Source: Alteromonadaceae bacterium BrNp21-10
GTDB taxonomy: Bacteria; Pseudomonadota; Gammaproteobacteria; Enterobacterales; Alteromonadaceae
Direction: 5' to 3'
NCBI GenBank assembly: GCA_030418115.1
Contig: JAUHQD010000014.1
Span: forward strand, 1 to 64,000
DNA: 64,000 bases
Within the stretch, counting starts at the first letter, position 1, and the number at the start of each line of letters is the position of its first letter. This document shows positions 37,948 through 46,464 of the stretch, in pieces. Below the pieces are notes generated by a model. It was not told where the DNA came from, ran no database searches, and saw nothing but the letters and a program-made list of their open reading frames with translations. Position numbers and translations under genes: made by a program.

Positions 37948-38883
37948 ATGAATATAGCCAAGGTCGATTTAAATCTCTTAGTGTACTTTGATGTACTACT
38001 CCGTGAACGCAGTGTCACTCGCGCTGCCAACCACTTAAATATTACCCAACCGGCTATGAGTAATGGCCTAAAACGTCTACGCAACCTATTTAATGACCCC
38101 CTATTGGTACGTACAACCGATGGCATGACACCAACCCAACGAGCATTAGAATTACAGCCCGTGGTGCGCGATGTGCTGTCCCGTTTGGAATCGGTTATGC
38201 AACCAGAGATTGATTTCAATCCGGTCACCAGTGAGCGTACGTTTCGGATTATGGCCAGTGACTATGCGGAATCAACATTATTATTAAAAGTAATTGAACG
38301 GTTGGCGAGTATTGCGCCCAATATTGTGCTGGATGTGATGACCCCCAGCGACGTCAGTTTTCATGATGTGGAACAAGGCAAGGTCGATATGGCCATCAAT
38401 CGCTTTGATGATTTGCCACAGTCCTTCCATCAAAAACTACTCTGGCGAGATGCTTTTTCTTGTGTAATGTCTCATACAAACCCAATTTGTCGCGACTTTA
38501 CCCTCGATAGCTACCTCAGTGCACAACACATTTGGGTGAGTAAAACCGGCTTCGGTATCGGTGTCGGAGTGGATCCGCAAGCCGTACAAAAATTAGGCTG
38601 GGTAGATACCGAACTCAATAAGGTGGGGCAAAAACGTCATATTCGGGTATTTACCCGCCATTACCACGTGGCATTACAATTAGCCAAAGCGCAAAACCTG
38701 GTCGCAACGCTGCCAAGTCGAGCAGCCAAAATATACGCAGATGATCCAGCGGTAGTTATTTTGCCACCGCCCTTTGCTGTGCCTGAAATTGAATTAAAAA
38801 TGGCCTGGAGTGCTTTATTGCAACATGATGCTGGGCATATTTGGTTACGCCGCGTGATGTCTGATATTGCAGAGCAATTATAA
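37948..38883 (+). CDS. LysR-family transcriptional regulator (LeuO/NodD-like)
   Basis: A 311-residue LysR regulator. ATG 37948 gives MNIAKVDLNLLVYFDVLL; the 20 residues upstream are not family-like. The helix-turn-helix is at about 20-45 (RSVTRAANHLNITQPAMSNGLKRLR). The C-terminal substrate-binding domain reads RTFRIMASDYAE onward. VDLNLLVYFDVLLRERSVTRAA and RTTDGMTPTQRA are typical of the LeuO/NodD subgroup. No target gene is evident; cheV is divergent, so control of cheV or of itself is possible. Confidence 0.88.
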   Translation: MNIAKVDLNLLVYFDVLLRERSVTRAANHLNITQPAMSNGLKRLRNLFNDPLLVRTTDGMTPTQRALELQPVVRDVLSRLESVMQPEIDFNPVTSERTFRIMASDYAESTLLLKVIERLASIAPNIVLDVMTPSDVSFHDVEQGKVDMAINRFDDLPQSFHQKLLWRDAFSCVMSHTNPICRDFTLDSYLSAQHIWVSKTGFGIGVGVDPQAVQKLGWVDTELNKVGQKRHIRVFTRHYHVALQLAKAQNLVATLPSRAAKIYADDPAVVILPPPFAVPEIELKMAWSALLQHDAGHIWLRRVMSDIAEQL

Positions 38884-38948
38884 GTCACCTGAACTCGGGA
38901 TAAGTAAGCTAAAACCGGTGACAGATTGCTCTATCACCGGCGTAAAAC

Positions 38949-39881
38949 TTAAAACAAATAGGTATTGGCGTTCGACAACAATTTATTAGTGTCGATTTTC
39001 TCCGCAACACAGGCCTTAATATCTTTATTCTTGAAGACATAAACCTTATCTTTTTTCGATTCTTGATTCTCATCACCAAAATCACTTAAGACAAAACTGA
39101 CGTGTTCACTATCGGGCATCGACTTAATCCCGGCGCCATACTTACACAGAACATCGGCGATGCTGTCCTCAAAATGAATGAGAAACGCTTTAGTTTGTTG
39201 ACTACGGGCTTCACGCTGTGCTTTAAGTTGCGTTCTTTGCTTTTCTTCAAGAGTATTCACATACTTTTCAATTTCGGCGCGCTTGGCTTCTAATTTTAAC
39301 TTTTCTTTTTCAAGCTCTTTCAGTTCTTGCGCCATTTCCTTTTTGTCATCATCAGAAGCATGACGCTTTTCAAACTCAATATCACGGAATCGACGCTCGT
39401 ATTCGCGCTGCTCCCAACTGATTTCACGTTCCTGTTCACGCAATGAACGTAGATGATCGCGGGATTCACTCATGGCTTCTTGCATTTTTTCCATGGCATG
39501 GCGTACGTGCTGTTCGACTTCTCCGTCCTCCATATCAAAGTCCATAACCACTTGGGTATTTACATCATGTACTGGAGGCACTGGCGGAACACTTGGCACT
39601 TGGCCAATAAATTCCCTTAAGTTAAAGTCACCGAAACTAAAGTCAAAATTAAAACCCCGCTGACGGGTATCGATTTTAAACACTACACCTTGGTCGGCTA
39701 AATAACTCACATCAAGATTACGGAAACGGATACCTTTCTTATCACCATTTTGGCTAAGTACTGTCTGCATAATATTCGACATAATGTCTAAGTCTTTACT
39801 CAATTCCGTCATGTTGGTCGCGGCATTGGCCGCACTCAATGTCATTGCCCCTAAGGCAATTGCTAATAACGATTTTCTCAT
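38949..39881 (-). CDS. Exported coiled-coil protein of the ECF sigma unit
   Basis: A 310-residue exported protein with signal peptide MRKSLLAIALGAMTLSAANA. The N-terminal half (about 20-110) is beta-like and ends with a Pro/Val run (VPSVPPVPPV). A long, highly charged coiled coil follows (about 130-230, rich in E, R, K). The C-terminal part has two Cys (VLCKYG and KACVAE), perhaps a disulphide. No family recognised. It follows the sigma/anti-sigma pair after a 25-bp gap and is probably in the same transcript. Confidence 0.7.
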   Translation of the reverse strand: MRKSLLAIALGAMTLSAANAATNMTELSKDLDIMSNIMQTVLSQNGDKKGIRFRNLDVSYLADQGVVFKIDTRQRGFNFDFSFGDFNLREFIGQVPSVPPVPPVHDVNTQVVMDFDMEDGEVEQHVRHAMEKMQEAMSESRDHLRSLREQEREISWEQREYERRFRDIEFEKRHASDDDKKEMAQELKELEKEKLKLEAKRAEIEKYVNTLEEKQRTQLKAQREARSQQTKAFLIHFEDSIADVLCKYGAGIKSMPDSEHVSFVLSDFGDENQESKKDKVYVFKNKDIKACVAEKIDTNKLLSNANTYLF

Positions 39882-39906
39882 GATTTATCCTCTATAAATT
39901 CCACTA

Positions 39907-40566
39907 CTAACCACCATTACTCAGCTGTGCAGGCTGCCACTGCGTCTTCACTGGGGTGGTATACATCTCTTCCTGTAACTTGCCTAGCTGGCGGGTGTAG
40001 AACATTTGATCATCACTCCGCTGTTGATTAACAAACTTAATCAACTCGCCGAAATCTTCTTTGCGCTCTTGTCTGCTGGAACTCAATAAATAAGTAGATA
40101 ACTGCGCATTATTCAGTTGCTGTTGCTGTTGCACATTCTCGGCAAAACTGGCTAACACCAGCTGTTGGTCCTGTTTAAACGCCAACAACTGCTCATCGAC
40201 AATTTTCTGAATATTATGTTGTTGCTGTTTACCGGCAAAACTCAATGTCATAGAGCCATCGTCGATTTGCACTTCTACCTTAAACAGCACCATTAATATG
40301 GCAGCCACCGACATCGCCATGGATAACGACCCTGACCAATTAAACCAGCCAGAGTTTGTCACCGACGATGAAAATGTGGCAGCAGCATTCCATTGTGGCA
40401 CTTGCCGCGGCTCAAAAGAGCTAGCGCTACGTTGTGCTTGTTTGGCCACAGTTAACCGTTCACGCATTTGCGGATCGCTTTGACATTGTTGTTCAAATTG
40501 CTGTTGTTGCTCTGGACTTAACTTACCATCAAGCCACTGTGCCATTTGTTGTTCGAGATCAGACAT
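39907..40566 (-). CDS. Putative membrane anti-sigma factor
   Basis: A 219-residue single-span protein overlapping the sigma gene by 8 bp. The N-terminal cytoplasmic part (MSDLEQQMAQWLDGKLSPEQ, QQFEQQCQSDPQMRERL) looks like an anti-sigma domain but lacks the zinc HxxxCxxC motif. The membrane helix is at about 76-96. The rest is Gln-rich coiled coil, presumably periplasmic. Anti-sigma activity is inferred from translational coupling and topology, not from a recognised family. Confidence 0.7.
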   Translation of the reverse strand: MSDLEQQMAQWLDGKLSPEQQQQFEQQCQSDPQMRERLTVAKQAQRSASSFEPRQVPQWNAAATFSSSVTNSGWFNWSGSLSMAMSVAAILMVLFKVEVQIDDGSMTLSFAGKQQQHNIQKIVDEQLLAFKQDQQLVLASFAENVQQQQQLNNAQLSTYLLSSSRQERKEDFGELIKFVNQQRSDDQMFYTRQLGKLQEEMYTTPVKTQWQPAQLSNGG

Positions 40567-41104
40567 AATCCATCTCCATTACTACTTTCAATTTATCTAA
40601 ACCGCTATAAAGGCGGGATTTCGCGGTGTTACTGGAAATACCCAATTGCTCGGCTATTTCATCAAAGGTAAATTCACCAAAAAACTTTAACTCCACCACC
40701 GATTTTTGCGCTAATGGCAGAGACTGCATTGCCATAGCTAACTGCTGTCCTTGCTGGCTATATTGCAAATTATTTTCTGGGCAAAAATGCGGTTCACTGA
40801 CTTGTTCCGGCGTATCATCAAGACTTTGCATTGGCCGTTTACGTCGATAAAACTCGATGACCCGAAAATGCGCAATACGATACAACCAACTTTTAAACGC
40901 CCCTTCACCACGATAACTAGCCAAATTACGAAACACTGAAATAAACACTTCTTGCATCACATCCAAGGCATCGTCAGCATTGCCCACCATACGCAAGGCA
41001 TAGTTGTACATTTGCTTTTCATAGCGTTTAATCAGCTTCAGCCAGGCACTTTTATTTCCCTTCACGGCTTTTTGGATCAGCTTCTCATCCGTTTGTTCAA
41101 ACAC
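40559..41104 (-). CDS. ECF RNA polymerase sigma factor (RpoE-like)
   Basis: A 181-residue sigma-70 family ECF factor. Region 2 covers about 10-80 (RMVGNADDALDVMQEVFISVFRN); region 4 covers about 120-175 (LPLAQKSVVELKFFGEFTFD, EIAEQLGISSNTAKSRL). It has no region 3 or N-terminal sigma domain. The start is GTG at 41104; there is no clear ribosome site. A candidate ECF-type promoter lies at 41150-41175 on the minus strand, suggesting autocontrol. Confidence 0.88.
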   Translation of the reverse strand: MFEQTDEKLIQKAVKGNKSAWLKLIKRYEKQMYNYALRMVGNADDALDVMQEVFISVFRNLASYRGEGAFKSWLYRIAHFRVIEFYRRKRPMQSLDDTPEQVSEPHFCPENNLQYSQQGQQLAMAMQSLPLAQKSVVELKFFGEFTFDEIAEQLGISSNTAKSRLYSGLDKLKVVMEMDYV

Positions 41105-41268
41105 TAATAGGTGTTCCCATATTTGTTTTTGTCATTTCTTGTTGTTTAAGTCGACCGGGGTTTAAAAATAGTTTGCCTGAAAATAAATATTTTTAATTTT
41201 ATTTTTCAAGCAGCGTAAAAACGTATAATCACCACACCTATTGTTAAGGCGAAGCTGAGACCTTAATC

Positions 41269-41775
41269 ATGACACAAAAAAGAGCCGCTATTGGCCTAAT
41301 GAATCCCAAAAGCCCGACTAATGTTGGTAGTGTATTACGTGCCGCAGGCTGCATGAATGCCCAGCAGATATTCTATAGTGGCGAGCGTTACGATCGCGCT
41401 AAAGCCTTTTATACCGACACCCAAAATAGTAATAAAGCGGTTACCTTGACGCATGTTGATGAACTATTCAGCCATGCCCCTAAGGGAGCTAAAATTGTGG
41501 GTGTGGAACTGGTAGAAGGTGCACAATCTCTTATAGAATTTCAACATCCCGATAATGCCTATTATATTTTTGGCCCAGAAGATGGTTCGCTCACTCAAAA
41601 ACAAGTTAATCAATGTCATGCGGTGGTGTACATCCCCACCAAGGGTTGCTTGAATTTGGCTGCCACTGTAAACGTTGTGTTATATGACCGCTTGAGTAAA
41701 TCTGCAGATATTGTCAGCGGCGATGAACTAATACGTAAAAGCCGCGATACTAATAATACTGCGCAGGTGAAGTAA
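41269..41775 (+). CDS. SpoU/TrmH family RNA methyltransferase
   Basis: A 168-residue SPOUT methyltransferase with a knotted SAM-binding fold. It has motif 1 NVGSVLRAAGC, motif 2 YIFGPEDGSL and motif 3 CLNLAATVNVVLYDR. There is no N-terminal RNA-binding extension, as in short TrmL/TrmH-like members, but the sequence differs from TrmL, so the target RNA is not assigned. The start is preceded by a small inverted repeat (TTAAGG/CCTTAA) that frames the ribosome site. Confidence 0.88.
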   Translation: MTQKRAAIGLMNPKSPTNVGSVLRAAGCMNAQQIFYSGERYDRAKAFYTDTQNSNKAVTLTHVDELFSHAPKGAKIVGVELVEGAQSLIEFQHPDNAYYIFGPEDGSLTQKQVNQCHAVVYIPTKGCLNLAATVNVVLYDRLSKSADIVSGDELIRKSRDTNNTAQVK

Positions 41776-41812
41776 AAATAGGAATAAGCCTGACTTAAAG
41801 TCGGGGTAATAG

Positions 41813-41841
41813 AAAAAGGTGTTAGCCCCTAGGCTAACACC
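41813..41841 (-). terminator. Intrinsic terminator of rsgA
   Basis: On the minus strand a perfect 10-bp stem (GGTGTTAGCC/GGCTAACACC) with a 4-nt loop is followed by TTTTT. On the plus strand the same stem could also end the SpoU methyltransferase transcript, but only CACGTTTTA follows it there. Confidence 0.85.
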
Positions 41842-41847
41842 CACGTT

Positions 41848-42894
41848 TTAATCGCCTTTTTTATGATGCGTGGTCTGTTTGATCACCGAACGATAATAAC
41901 GATGTAGTTGTTTCTCCTGCTGCCGTCGTTCTGCCAAACTCGCCGAATTACGACTTTGCTCGCGCAATAATTTCTGATAATTCTGCAACCGCCTTAACGG
42001 TAAATCATCATTAGCTATCGCCGCTTGCACAGCGCATCCTGGCTCTGATTGATGCTGGCAATCAGCAAAGCGACATTGCTGCGCTAGTGTTTCCACATCG
42101 GCGAACGTTGCCACCACACCGCTTTCACAATCAGCTAACTGCAGTTCACGCATGCCCGGCGTATCAAGTAACAACGCGCCTTGAGCCATTAAATGCATAG
42201 AGCGCGAAGTGGTAGTATGACGGCCGCGACTGTCTTGCTCTCTGGCCGACCCCGTATGTTGAATATCATCACCGATTAAACTATTAATCAAAGTGGATTT
42301 ACCCACTCCAGATGATCCCAATACCGCCACGGTTTTACCTACTCCGCACCATGGTAATAACCGCGCTACACTGTCGGCATCCAAACCATTAACGGCTTCC
42401 ACCATTAACATGGAATCCAGTTGTTGCACCTCACTGACTTTTTCAGCCACATCAGCACAGCAATCGGCTTTGGTTAACACTATTACGGGATCAACCTCGG
42501 CTTCATGAGCTAAGGCCAAATAACGTTCAATCCGGCTAAGATTAAAGTTGTTATCCAACGAGCACACCACAAACACAGTATTAATATTGGCCGCAATTAG
42601 CTGCCGTTCGACTTTGCTACCCGCTGCTTTGCGGGAAAATAATGACGAGCGGGATAAAAGCCGAACAAAAGCAAATTTTTGATCAAGTAGCAACCAATCA
42701 CCGACTGTCGCTTCCGTTAAAGCAGACGTTACAGCTAAAGTGAATAAGGGCTTAGCATCACAGGCCAGAGTAATATGCGAACGTTGTACCGCCATTACCC
42801 GCGCTGCGGTAACCCCTTGCCATTCGTCAAAATTAACTTGTTGTTGAAAAAATGCAGACCATCCCAATTGAGATAATGAAAAAGTACTAGACAT
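41848..42894 (-). CDS. rsgA: Ribosome small-subunit maturation GTPase RsgA
   Basis: A circularly permuted GTPase that acts late in 30S assembly. ATG 42894 gives 348 residues (E. coli 350); the 21 residues upstream are not homologous. The OB-fold domain is at about 10-90. The GTPase motifs come in permuted order: G4 LTKAD, then G1 GSSGVGKST, then G3 DTPGM. The zinc motif C-x5-C-x-H-x5-C is present (CRFADCQH, EPGC). The basic His/Lys tail is usual. Confidence 0.93.
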   Translation of the reverse strand: MSSTFSLSQLGWSAFFQQQVNFDEWQGVTAARVMAVQRSHITLACDAKPLFTLAVTSALTEATVGDWLLLDQKFAFVRLLSRSSLFSRKAAGSKVERQLIAANINTVFVVCSLDNNFNLSRIERYLALAHEAEVDPVIVLTKADCCADVAEKVSEVQQLDSMLMVEAVNGLDADSVARLLPWCGVGKTVAVLGSSGVGKSTLINSLIGDDIQHTGSAREQDSRGRHTTTSRSMHLMAQGALLLDTPGMRELQLADCESGVVATFADVETLAQQCRFADCQHQSEPGCAVQAAIANDDLPLRRLQNYQKLLREQSRNSASLAERRQQEKQLHRYYRSVIKQTTHHKKGD

Positions 42895-43147
42895 AATAGC
42901 CCCCTGACACCAAAGCGGCGTCAAAACTGAGTAAAAGCTAGGGCTGAATAACTTCACGCCCCGATTGAAAAACCGGGCACGCTTAAAAACGCTATACGTT
43001 TTTAGTAACGGCGCGCCCGTAGGGTGGTCATTACAATCATCAAAAATCTCCTTATTGCTGTTAAACGTAACTAATAAACATAAATTGAGCTGTGAGGCTT
43101 AGCCTAACAAATGCTGTCAGCAACAACAATGCTCATAGCCCATATAC
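42895..43147 (-). other. Structured intergenic region upstream of rsgA
   Basis: About 250 bp without a gene. At 42974-43019 lies an imperfect inverted repeat with outer stem CGGGC/GCCCG, inner stem TAAAAACG/CGTTTTTA and loop CTATA. The CGGG arm at 42974-42977 can pair either with GCCCG at 43015-43019 or with CCCG at 42960-42963, so two exclusive hairpins are possible in the rsgA leader. The rest shows no gene. Confidence 0.5.
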
Positions 43148-43167
43148 AAAAACCGGCTCAAGGCCGG
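43148..43167 (-). terminator. Intrinsic terminator of the porin gene
   Basis: On the minus strand CCGGC, loop CTTGA, GCCGG, then TTTTT, about 30 nt after the porin stop codon. Confidence 0.75.
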
Positions 43168-43196
43168 CTTTGTTTACAATACAAAAGCAGTAAAGT

Positions 43197-44105
43197 TTAA
43201 AATTTGTGCTCTAAACCAACCGCTAACCAACTCTTATCGTTGGCGTTGTCCAAGTCTTGTGAGGTATACCACGCCAAGGCTTTAGTATTTTTACCTAGCT
43301 TGTAATCGACACCGATGGATGCGGTGCTGTCATCTTCTAGGGTTTGATACTGACCTTTCAATGTGATCTTGCCCATGGCATAAGCAGCGCTCACTAGTAC
43401 ACCATCTTCACTCACTCCACTAGCCACTGCTTCTTGCTTATGAATAACCGCACCAACGGTTAAGTCATCAAATTTGGCCTGGGCTGACACTCGAGTGGAA
43501 TCGTAACCTTTCATATCCATCTCTGTGGCGAGCGCAACATAAAACTGGCTTTTCTTTAAATTGCTATCACCATAGGATACCGAAATTGATTGAGCGTCTT
43601 CGCCGCCTTTTTCATCTTCAGCAACATAGGTGATACCAACACTAAAACCATTAAACGACGGTGATATATAGGTCACGCTATCACTCATGCGGTTCTCACC
43701 TGCCCACAAGTTTTTAAAATCAGCTTCATAATCATTAAATTGATCAATCTTGCCTTGTGACCTTTTCAACATGGTGTCGTTGCGGCCAATCATGATGCTA
43801 CCGGCATTGCCTTTTAAACCAATGTACTGATTACGAGATTTAACGTTATCGCCATCAGAGCTGTCAGCCAAGTCAACGCCAAATTCAAAAACGTAGAATG
43901 CTGTTAAGCCATCTTCAAGATCGTAATCCCCTTTAAAGCCAAGTCGGGAATTATTGCTTTTTACCTCAGAAAAGGATCCTTCGCCATCATCAGTGCTTTG
44001 CAAAGTAACATTACCTTTACCGTAAACCGTAAGCGGATCCGCAGTAGCATTGGCAGAAACAAAAGCCAGCATAATGGCAGAAAGTAGTAAGCGTTGATTT
44101 TGCAT
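43197..44105 (-). CDS. Phosphate-starvation-type outer membrane porin
   Basis: A 302-residue general porin (Gram-negative porin family). ATG 44105 has GAGGA upstream and yields a signal peptide ending ANATADPLTVYGK. The barrel repeats (LTVYGKGNVTLQ, LTAFYVFEFGVDL, GSIMIGRNDTMLK) end with Phe in KSWLAVGLEHKF. No constriction-zone residues of PhoE/OprP can be assigned by eye. Five Pho half-sites upstream point to PhoB control, so uptake of phosphate or phosphorylated compounds is likely. A role as a general porin cannot be excluded. Confidence 0.88.
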   Translation of the reverse strand: MQNQRLLLSAIMLAFVSANATADPLTVYGKGNVTLQSTDDGEGSFSEVKSNNSRLGFKGDYDLEDGLTAFYVFEFGVDLADSSDGDNVKSRNQYIGLKGNAGSIMIGRNDTMLKRSQGKIDQFNDYEADFKNLWAGENRMSDSVTYISPSFNGFSVGITYVAEDEKGGEDAQSISVSYGDSNLKKSQFYVALATEMDMKGYDSTRVSAQAKFDDLTVGAVIHKQEAVASGVSEDGVLVSAAYAMGKITLKGQYQTLEDDSTASIGVDYKLGKNTKALAWYTSQDLDNANDKSWLAVGLEHKF

Positions 44106-44159
44106 AAGGAATTTCCTCAGATCTCTGTTGTGAAGAATAATAGTTCGTTGATGCATGGC

Positions 44160-44245
44160 ACTATGCATTCTTTTTATGACAGTTTTATTACATTGTGACA
44201 GTTATTTGTTATTTTTTTGACAGTTTAATGACTTTATTGTGACAG
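44160..44245 (-). promoter_or_regulatory. Pho box array and -10 of the porin promoter
   Basis: Minus strand: proximal box ATGTAAT-AAAA-CTGTCAT (44176-44193), then exactly 10 bp to a -10 CATAGT (44160-44165). Upstream, half-sites start at 44195, 44206, 44217, 44228 and 44239 (plus-strand GTGACAG, TTGTTAT, TTGACAG, ATGACTT, GTGACAG), all 11 bp apart. This is PhoB's 7+4 repeat. The start would be near 44153. Confidence 0.85.
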
Positions 44246-44296
44246 TGACGATATTTCACGCTGTTTGAATAATAGCTGAGGTCACATAAAAGGCAT

Positions 44297-44321
44297 AAAA
44301 AAGCCGGCTACTTTAACCGGC
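44297..44321 (-). terminator. Intrinsic terminator of the DUF47-pitA unit
   Basis: On the minus strand GCCGG, 9-nt loop, CCGGC, then six T, about 30 nt after the pitA stop. Confidence 0.75.
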
Positions 44322-44352
44322 AATTCAACTTTCTATTTAATTTTTCAGATGT

Positions 44353-45621
44353 TTAGGCTGATAATAAGCCTTTAAACATATAGAAAAATACAATCGATAA
44401 TCCGGCGCCCACCGGTAATGTGATCACCCAAGACACAACGATATTGCGCACCACACCTAAATTCAATGCAGCGATACCACGCGCCATACCTACACCTAAT
44501 ACGCCACCGACTAGGGTTTGTGTGGTCGATATAGGTAAACCGGTACCAGAGGCAATAACCACCGTACAGGCAGCGGCTAATTCAGCAGCAAACCCTCGAC
44601 TTGGCGTTAAGTGGGTAATACCTTTACCTATGGTTTGGATCACACGATGACCGAATAAGGCTAAACCAGCAACAATACCTAAGCCGCCTAGAGGTAAAAT
44701 CCACCACACTAAAGTGGCTTTAGCTGTGATAATGCCTCCACTATCCACTACGCTAACCACGGCTGCCAGCGGTCCAATAGCATTAGCTACATCATTTGAA
44801 CCATGAGCAAAGGCCATACAACAGGCGGTGACGACCATAAGCACTGCAAACACTTTCTCTACGCTGGCAAAGTGCATCTTTTTATTACTTTTAGGGTCAA
44901 ACTGAATGCGGCTAATAAACAAACGACCGACTACACCAACCACTACCGCTAAACCAATGGCGATGTAATAACCGCTATCTGCAGGAATATCCACACCCAC
45001 ATGCTTCAAGCCCTTTTTAATGGTTACCAAACTTAAAACGAAACCAGCAATACCCATGTAAAACGGCGCGTAACGCTTAGCATTATCAAAGGGTTTATCG
45101 GTATCAAAAATTAGTTTTTGCGCGCTCATAAAAATCAGATAAGCAATAAAACCAGAAATAGCGGGAGTGACAATCCAACTACCGACAATGCCACCAACCT
45201 TACTCCACTCAACCGCATCAGCACTGACGCCAACAGCAGCAAAGCCAACAATCGCACCAATAATAGAATGAGTAGTGGATACCGGCCAACCAAGGTAGGA
45301 CGCTACCGCCAGCCAAATGCCTGCGGATAACAACGCCGACAGCATGCCGTATACCAACAATTCAGGCTGGTCGACAAAATAGGCGCTATCAATAATGCCT
45401 TTGCGAATGGTTGAGGTAACCTCACCACCGGCCAAATAAGCGCCAGCAAATTCAAAGATCATGGCAATAAAAATAGCCTGCTTAATAGTAAGCGCTTTAG
45501 ACCCTACAGATGTACCCATTGCATTGGCAACATCATTTGCACCAATACCCCACGCCATTAAAAAGCCCACAAATGCGGCGATAACAATTAACATCGTGCC
45601 GTAAGTAGATATTATATCCAT
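44353..45621 (-). CDS. pitA: Low-affinity inorganic phosphate transporter (PiT family)
   Basis: A 422-residue PiT permease with the duplicated signature GANDVANAMGTSVGSKALT near the N-terminus and GSNDVANAIGPLAAVV in the second half. About ten membrane helices surround a cytoplasmic loop (~205-255). PiT carriers move metal-phosphate with protons. It follows a DUF47 gene by 15 bp, the usual partner of pit. Compared with the Pst system encoded in this window it is the low-affinity route. Confidence 0.93.
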   Translation of the reverse strand: MDIISTYGTMLIVIAAFVGFLMAWGIGANDVANAMGTSVGSKALTIKQAIFIAMIFEFAGAYLAGGEVTSTIRKGIIDSAYFVDQPELLVYGMLSALLSAGIWLAVASYLGWPVSTTHSIIGAIVGFAAVGVSADAVEWSKVGGIVGSWIVTPAISGFIAYLIFMSAQKLIFDTDKPFDNAKRYAPFYMGIAGFVLSLVTIKKGLKHVGVDIPADSGYYIAIGLAVVVGVVGRLFISRIQFDPKSNKKMHFASVEKVFAVLMVVTACCMAFAHGSNDVANAIGPLAAVVSVVDSGGIITAKATLVWWILPLGGLGIVAGLALFGHRVIQTIGKGITHLTPSRGFAAELAAACTVVIASGTGLPISTTQTLVGGVLGVGMARGIAALNLGVVRNIVVSWVITLPVGAGLSIVFFYMFKGLLSA

Positions 45622-45636
45622 TGCTTAAAACGCCCC

Positions 45637-46314
45637 TTAATTGGCTAACATTAATTCGAGTCGAGCACCGACGCGCTCAGAGATATCGGCTAAGTCACCC
45701 ACCCATTCAATAATGTTATACAAAAACATGACATCAACTGGATTAAGCTCAGATTCCAATTCGCGCAATTGCCTGCGCATTTTGACTTGCATGACGTCCG
45801 TATCATCTTCAATTTTATCTAACTCTTTGAGCATGCCTTCAACCAAACGCACTTCACGTCCTTTAAAACCGGTTTCCAACAATTCATCAAGTTCATTTAT
45901 CACCAGTTTGGCTTGCATAGTGGCATCCAAACAACGTCCTAAATAAGCCATAAATTGATCCTGCATTTTTACAGGTATCTCCAATTCACGACCTAAAATA
46001 CGCCCCGAAATATCTTTGGATTTATTAGCAATTTTGTCTTGCTGAGTCAGCAAATCGAGTAAATCTTGGCGATTGATAGGCATGAAAATGCCACCAGGCA
46101 AATTAATGCGTAGTTCGCGTTTGATGGTATCGGCTTTTTTCTCGAGCATGGAAATAGACTTTTGTTGCTTTTGCGCCTCTTTCCAATCATTTTGAAATAC
46201 AGCTTCGAAGAAGGGAACTAACCCCTGACTGCACTTGTGAACGGTATTGATGTGCTTTTCTAAGGGTTTAAGGGGTGATTTAGCAAACACCCCAAGAAAC
46301 GAATTGCTCGGCAT
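45637..46314 (-). CDS. DUF47/PhoU-like protein, Pit accessory (TIGR00153 family)
   Basis: A 225-residue all-helical protein related to PhoU, encoded just before pitA. ATG 46314 with a perfect GGAGG is preferred to the frame from 46338. MPSNSFLGVFAKSPLKPLEKH is the standard start. GGIFMPINRQDLLDLLTQQDK and the conserved DIEDDTD-like C-terminal half (ELDKIEDDTDVMQVK) fit the family. It is thought to regulate or assist Pit. A single CTGTCAT lies at 46328-46334 in the leader. Confidence 0.88.
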   Translation of the reverse strand: MPSNSFLGVFAKSPLKPLEKHINTVHKCSQGLVPFFEAVFQNDWKEAQKQQKSISMLEKKADTIKRELRINLPGGIFMPINRQDLLDLLTQQDKIANKSKDISGRILGRELEIPVKMQDQFMAYLGRCLDATMQAKLVINELDELLETGFKGREVRLVEGMLKELDKIEDDTDVMQVKMRRQLRELESELNPVDVMFLYNIIEWVGDLADISERVGARLELMLAN

Positions 46315-46464
46315 AATAGCCTCCGAAATGACAGTCACTTTTGGCGCGAATGATACAGCATTGACCTAATAAACGAAGTGATTAATCAAAAAATGTGAAA
46401 ATATGGACTTTTACCAACACAGTTGCTAAAGATAGTTCAACGAATAACATTAGGTAAATTTTCA

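Noticed and set aside
38915-38940. CCGGTGA/TCACCGG hairpin after the LysR gene
   Set aside because: Loop of 12 nt and no T-run on either side, so it is not supported as a terminator.
42895-43147. Possible integron attC site (GTTAAAC and GCCTAAC both occur)
   Set aside because: The two core-like motifs are in the wrong order for attC on either strand, and no integrase or cassette array is present.
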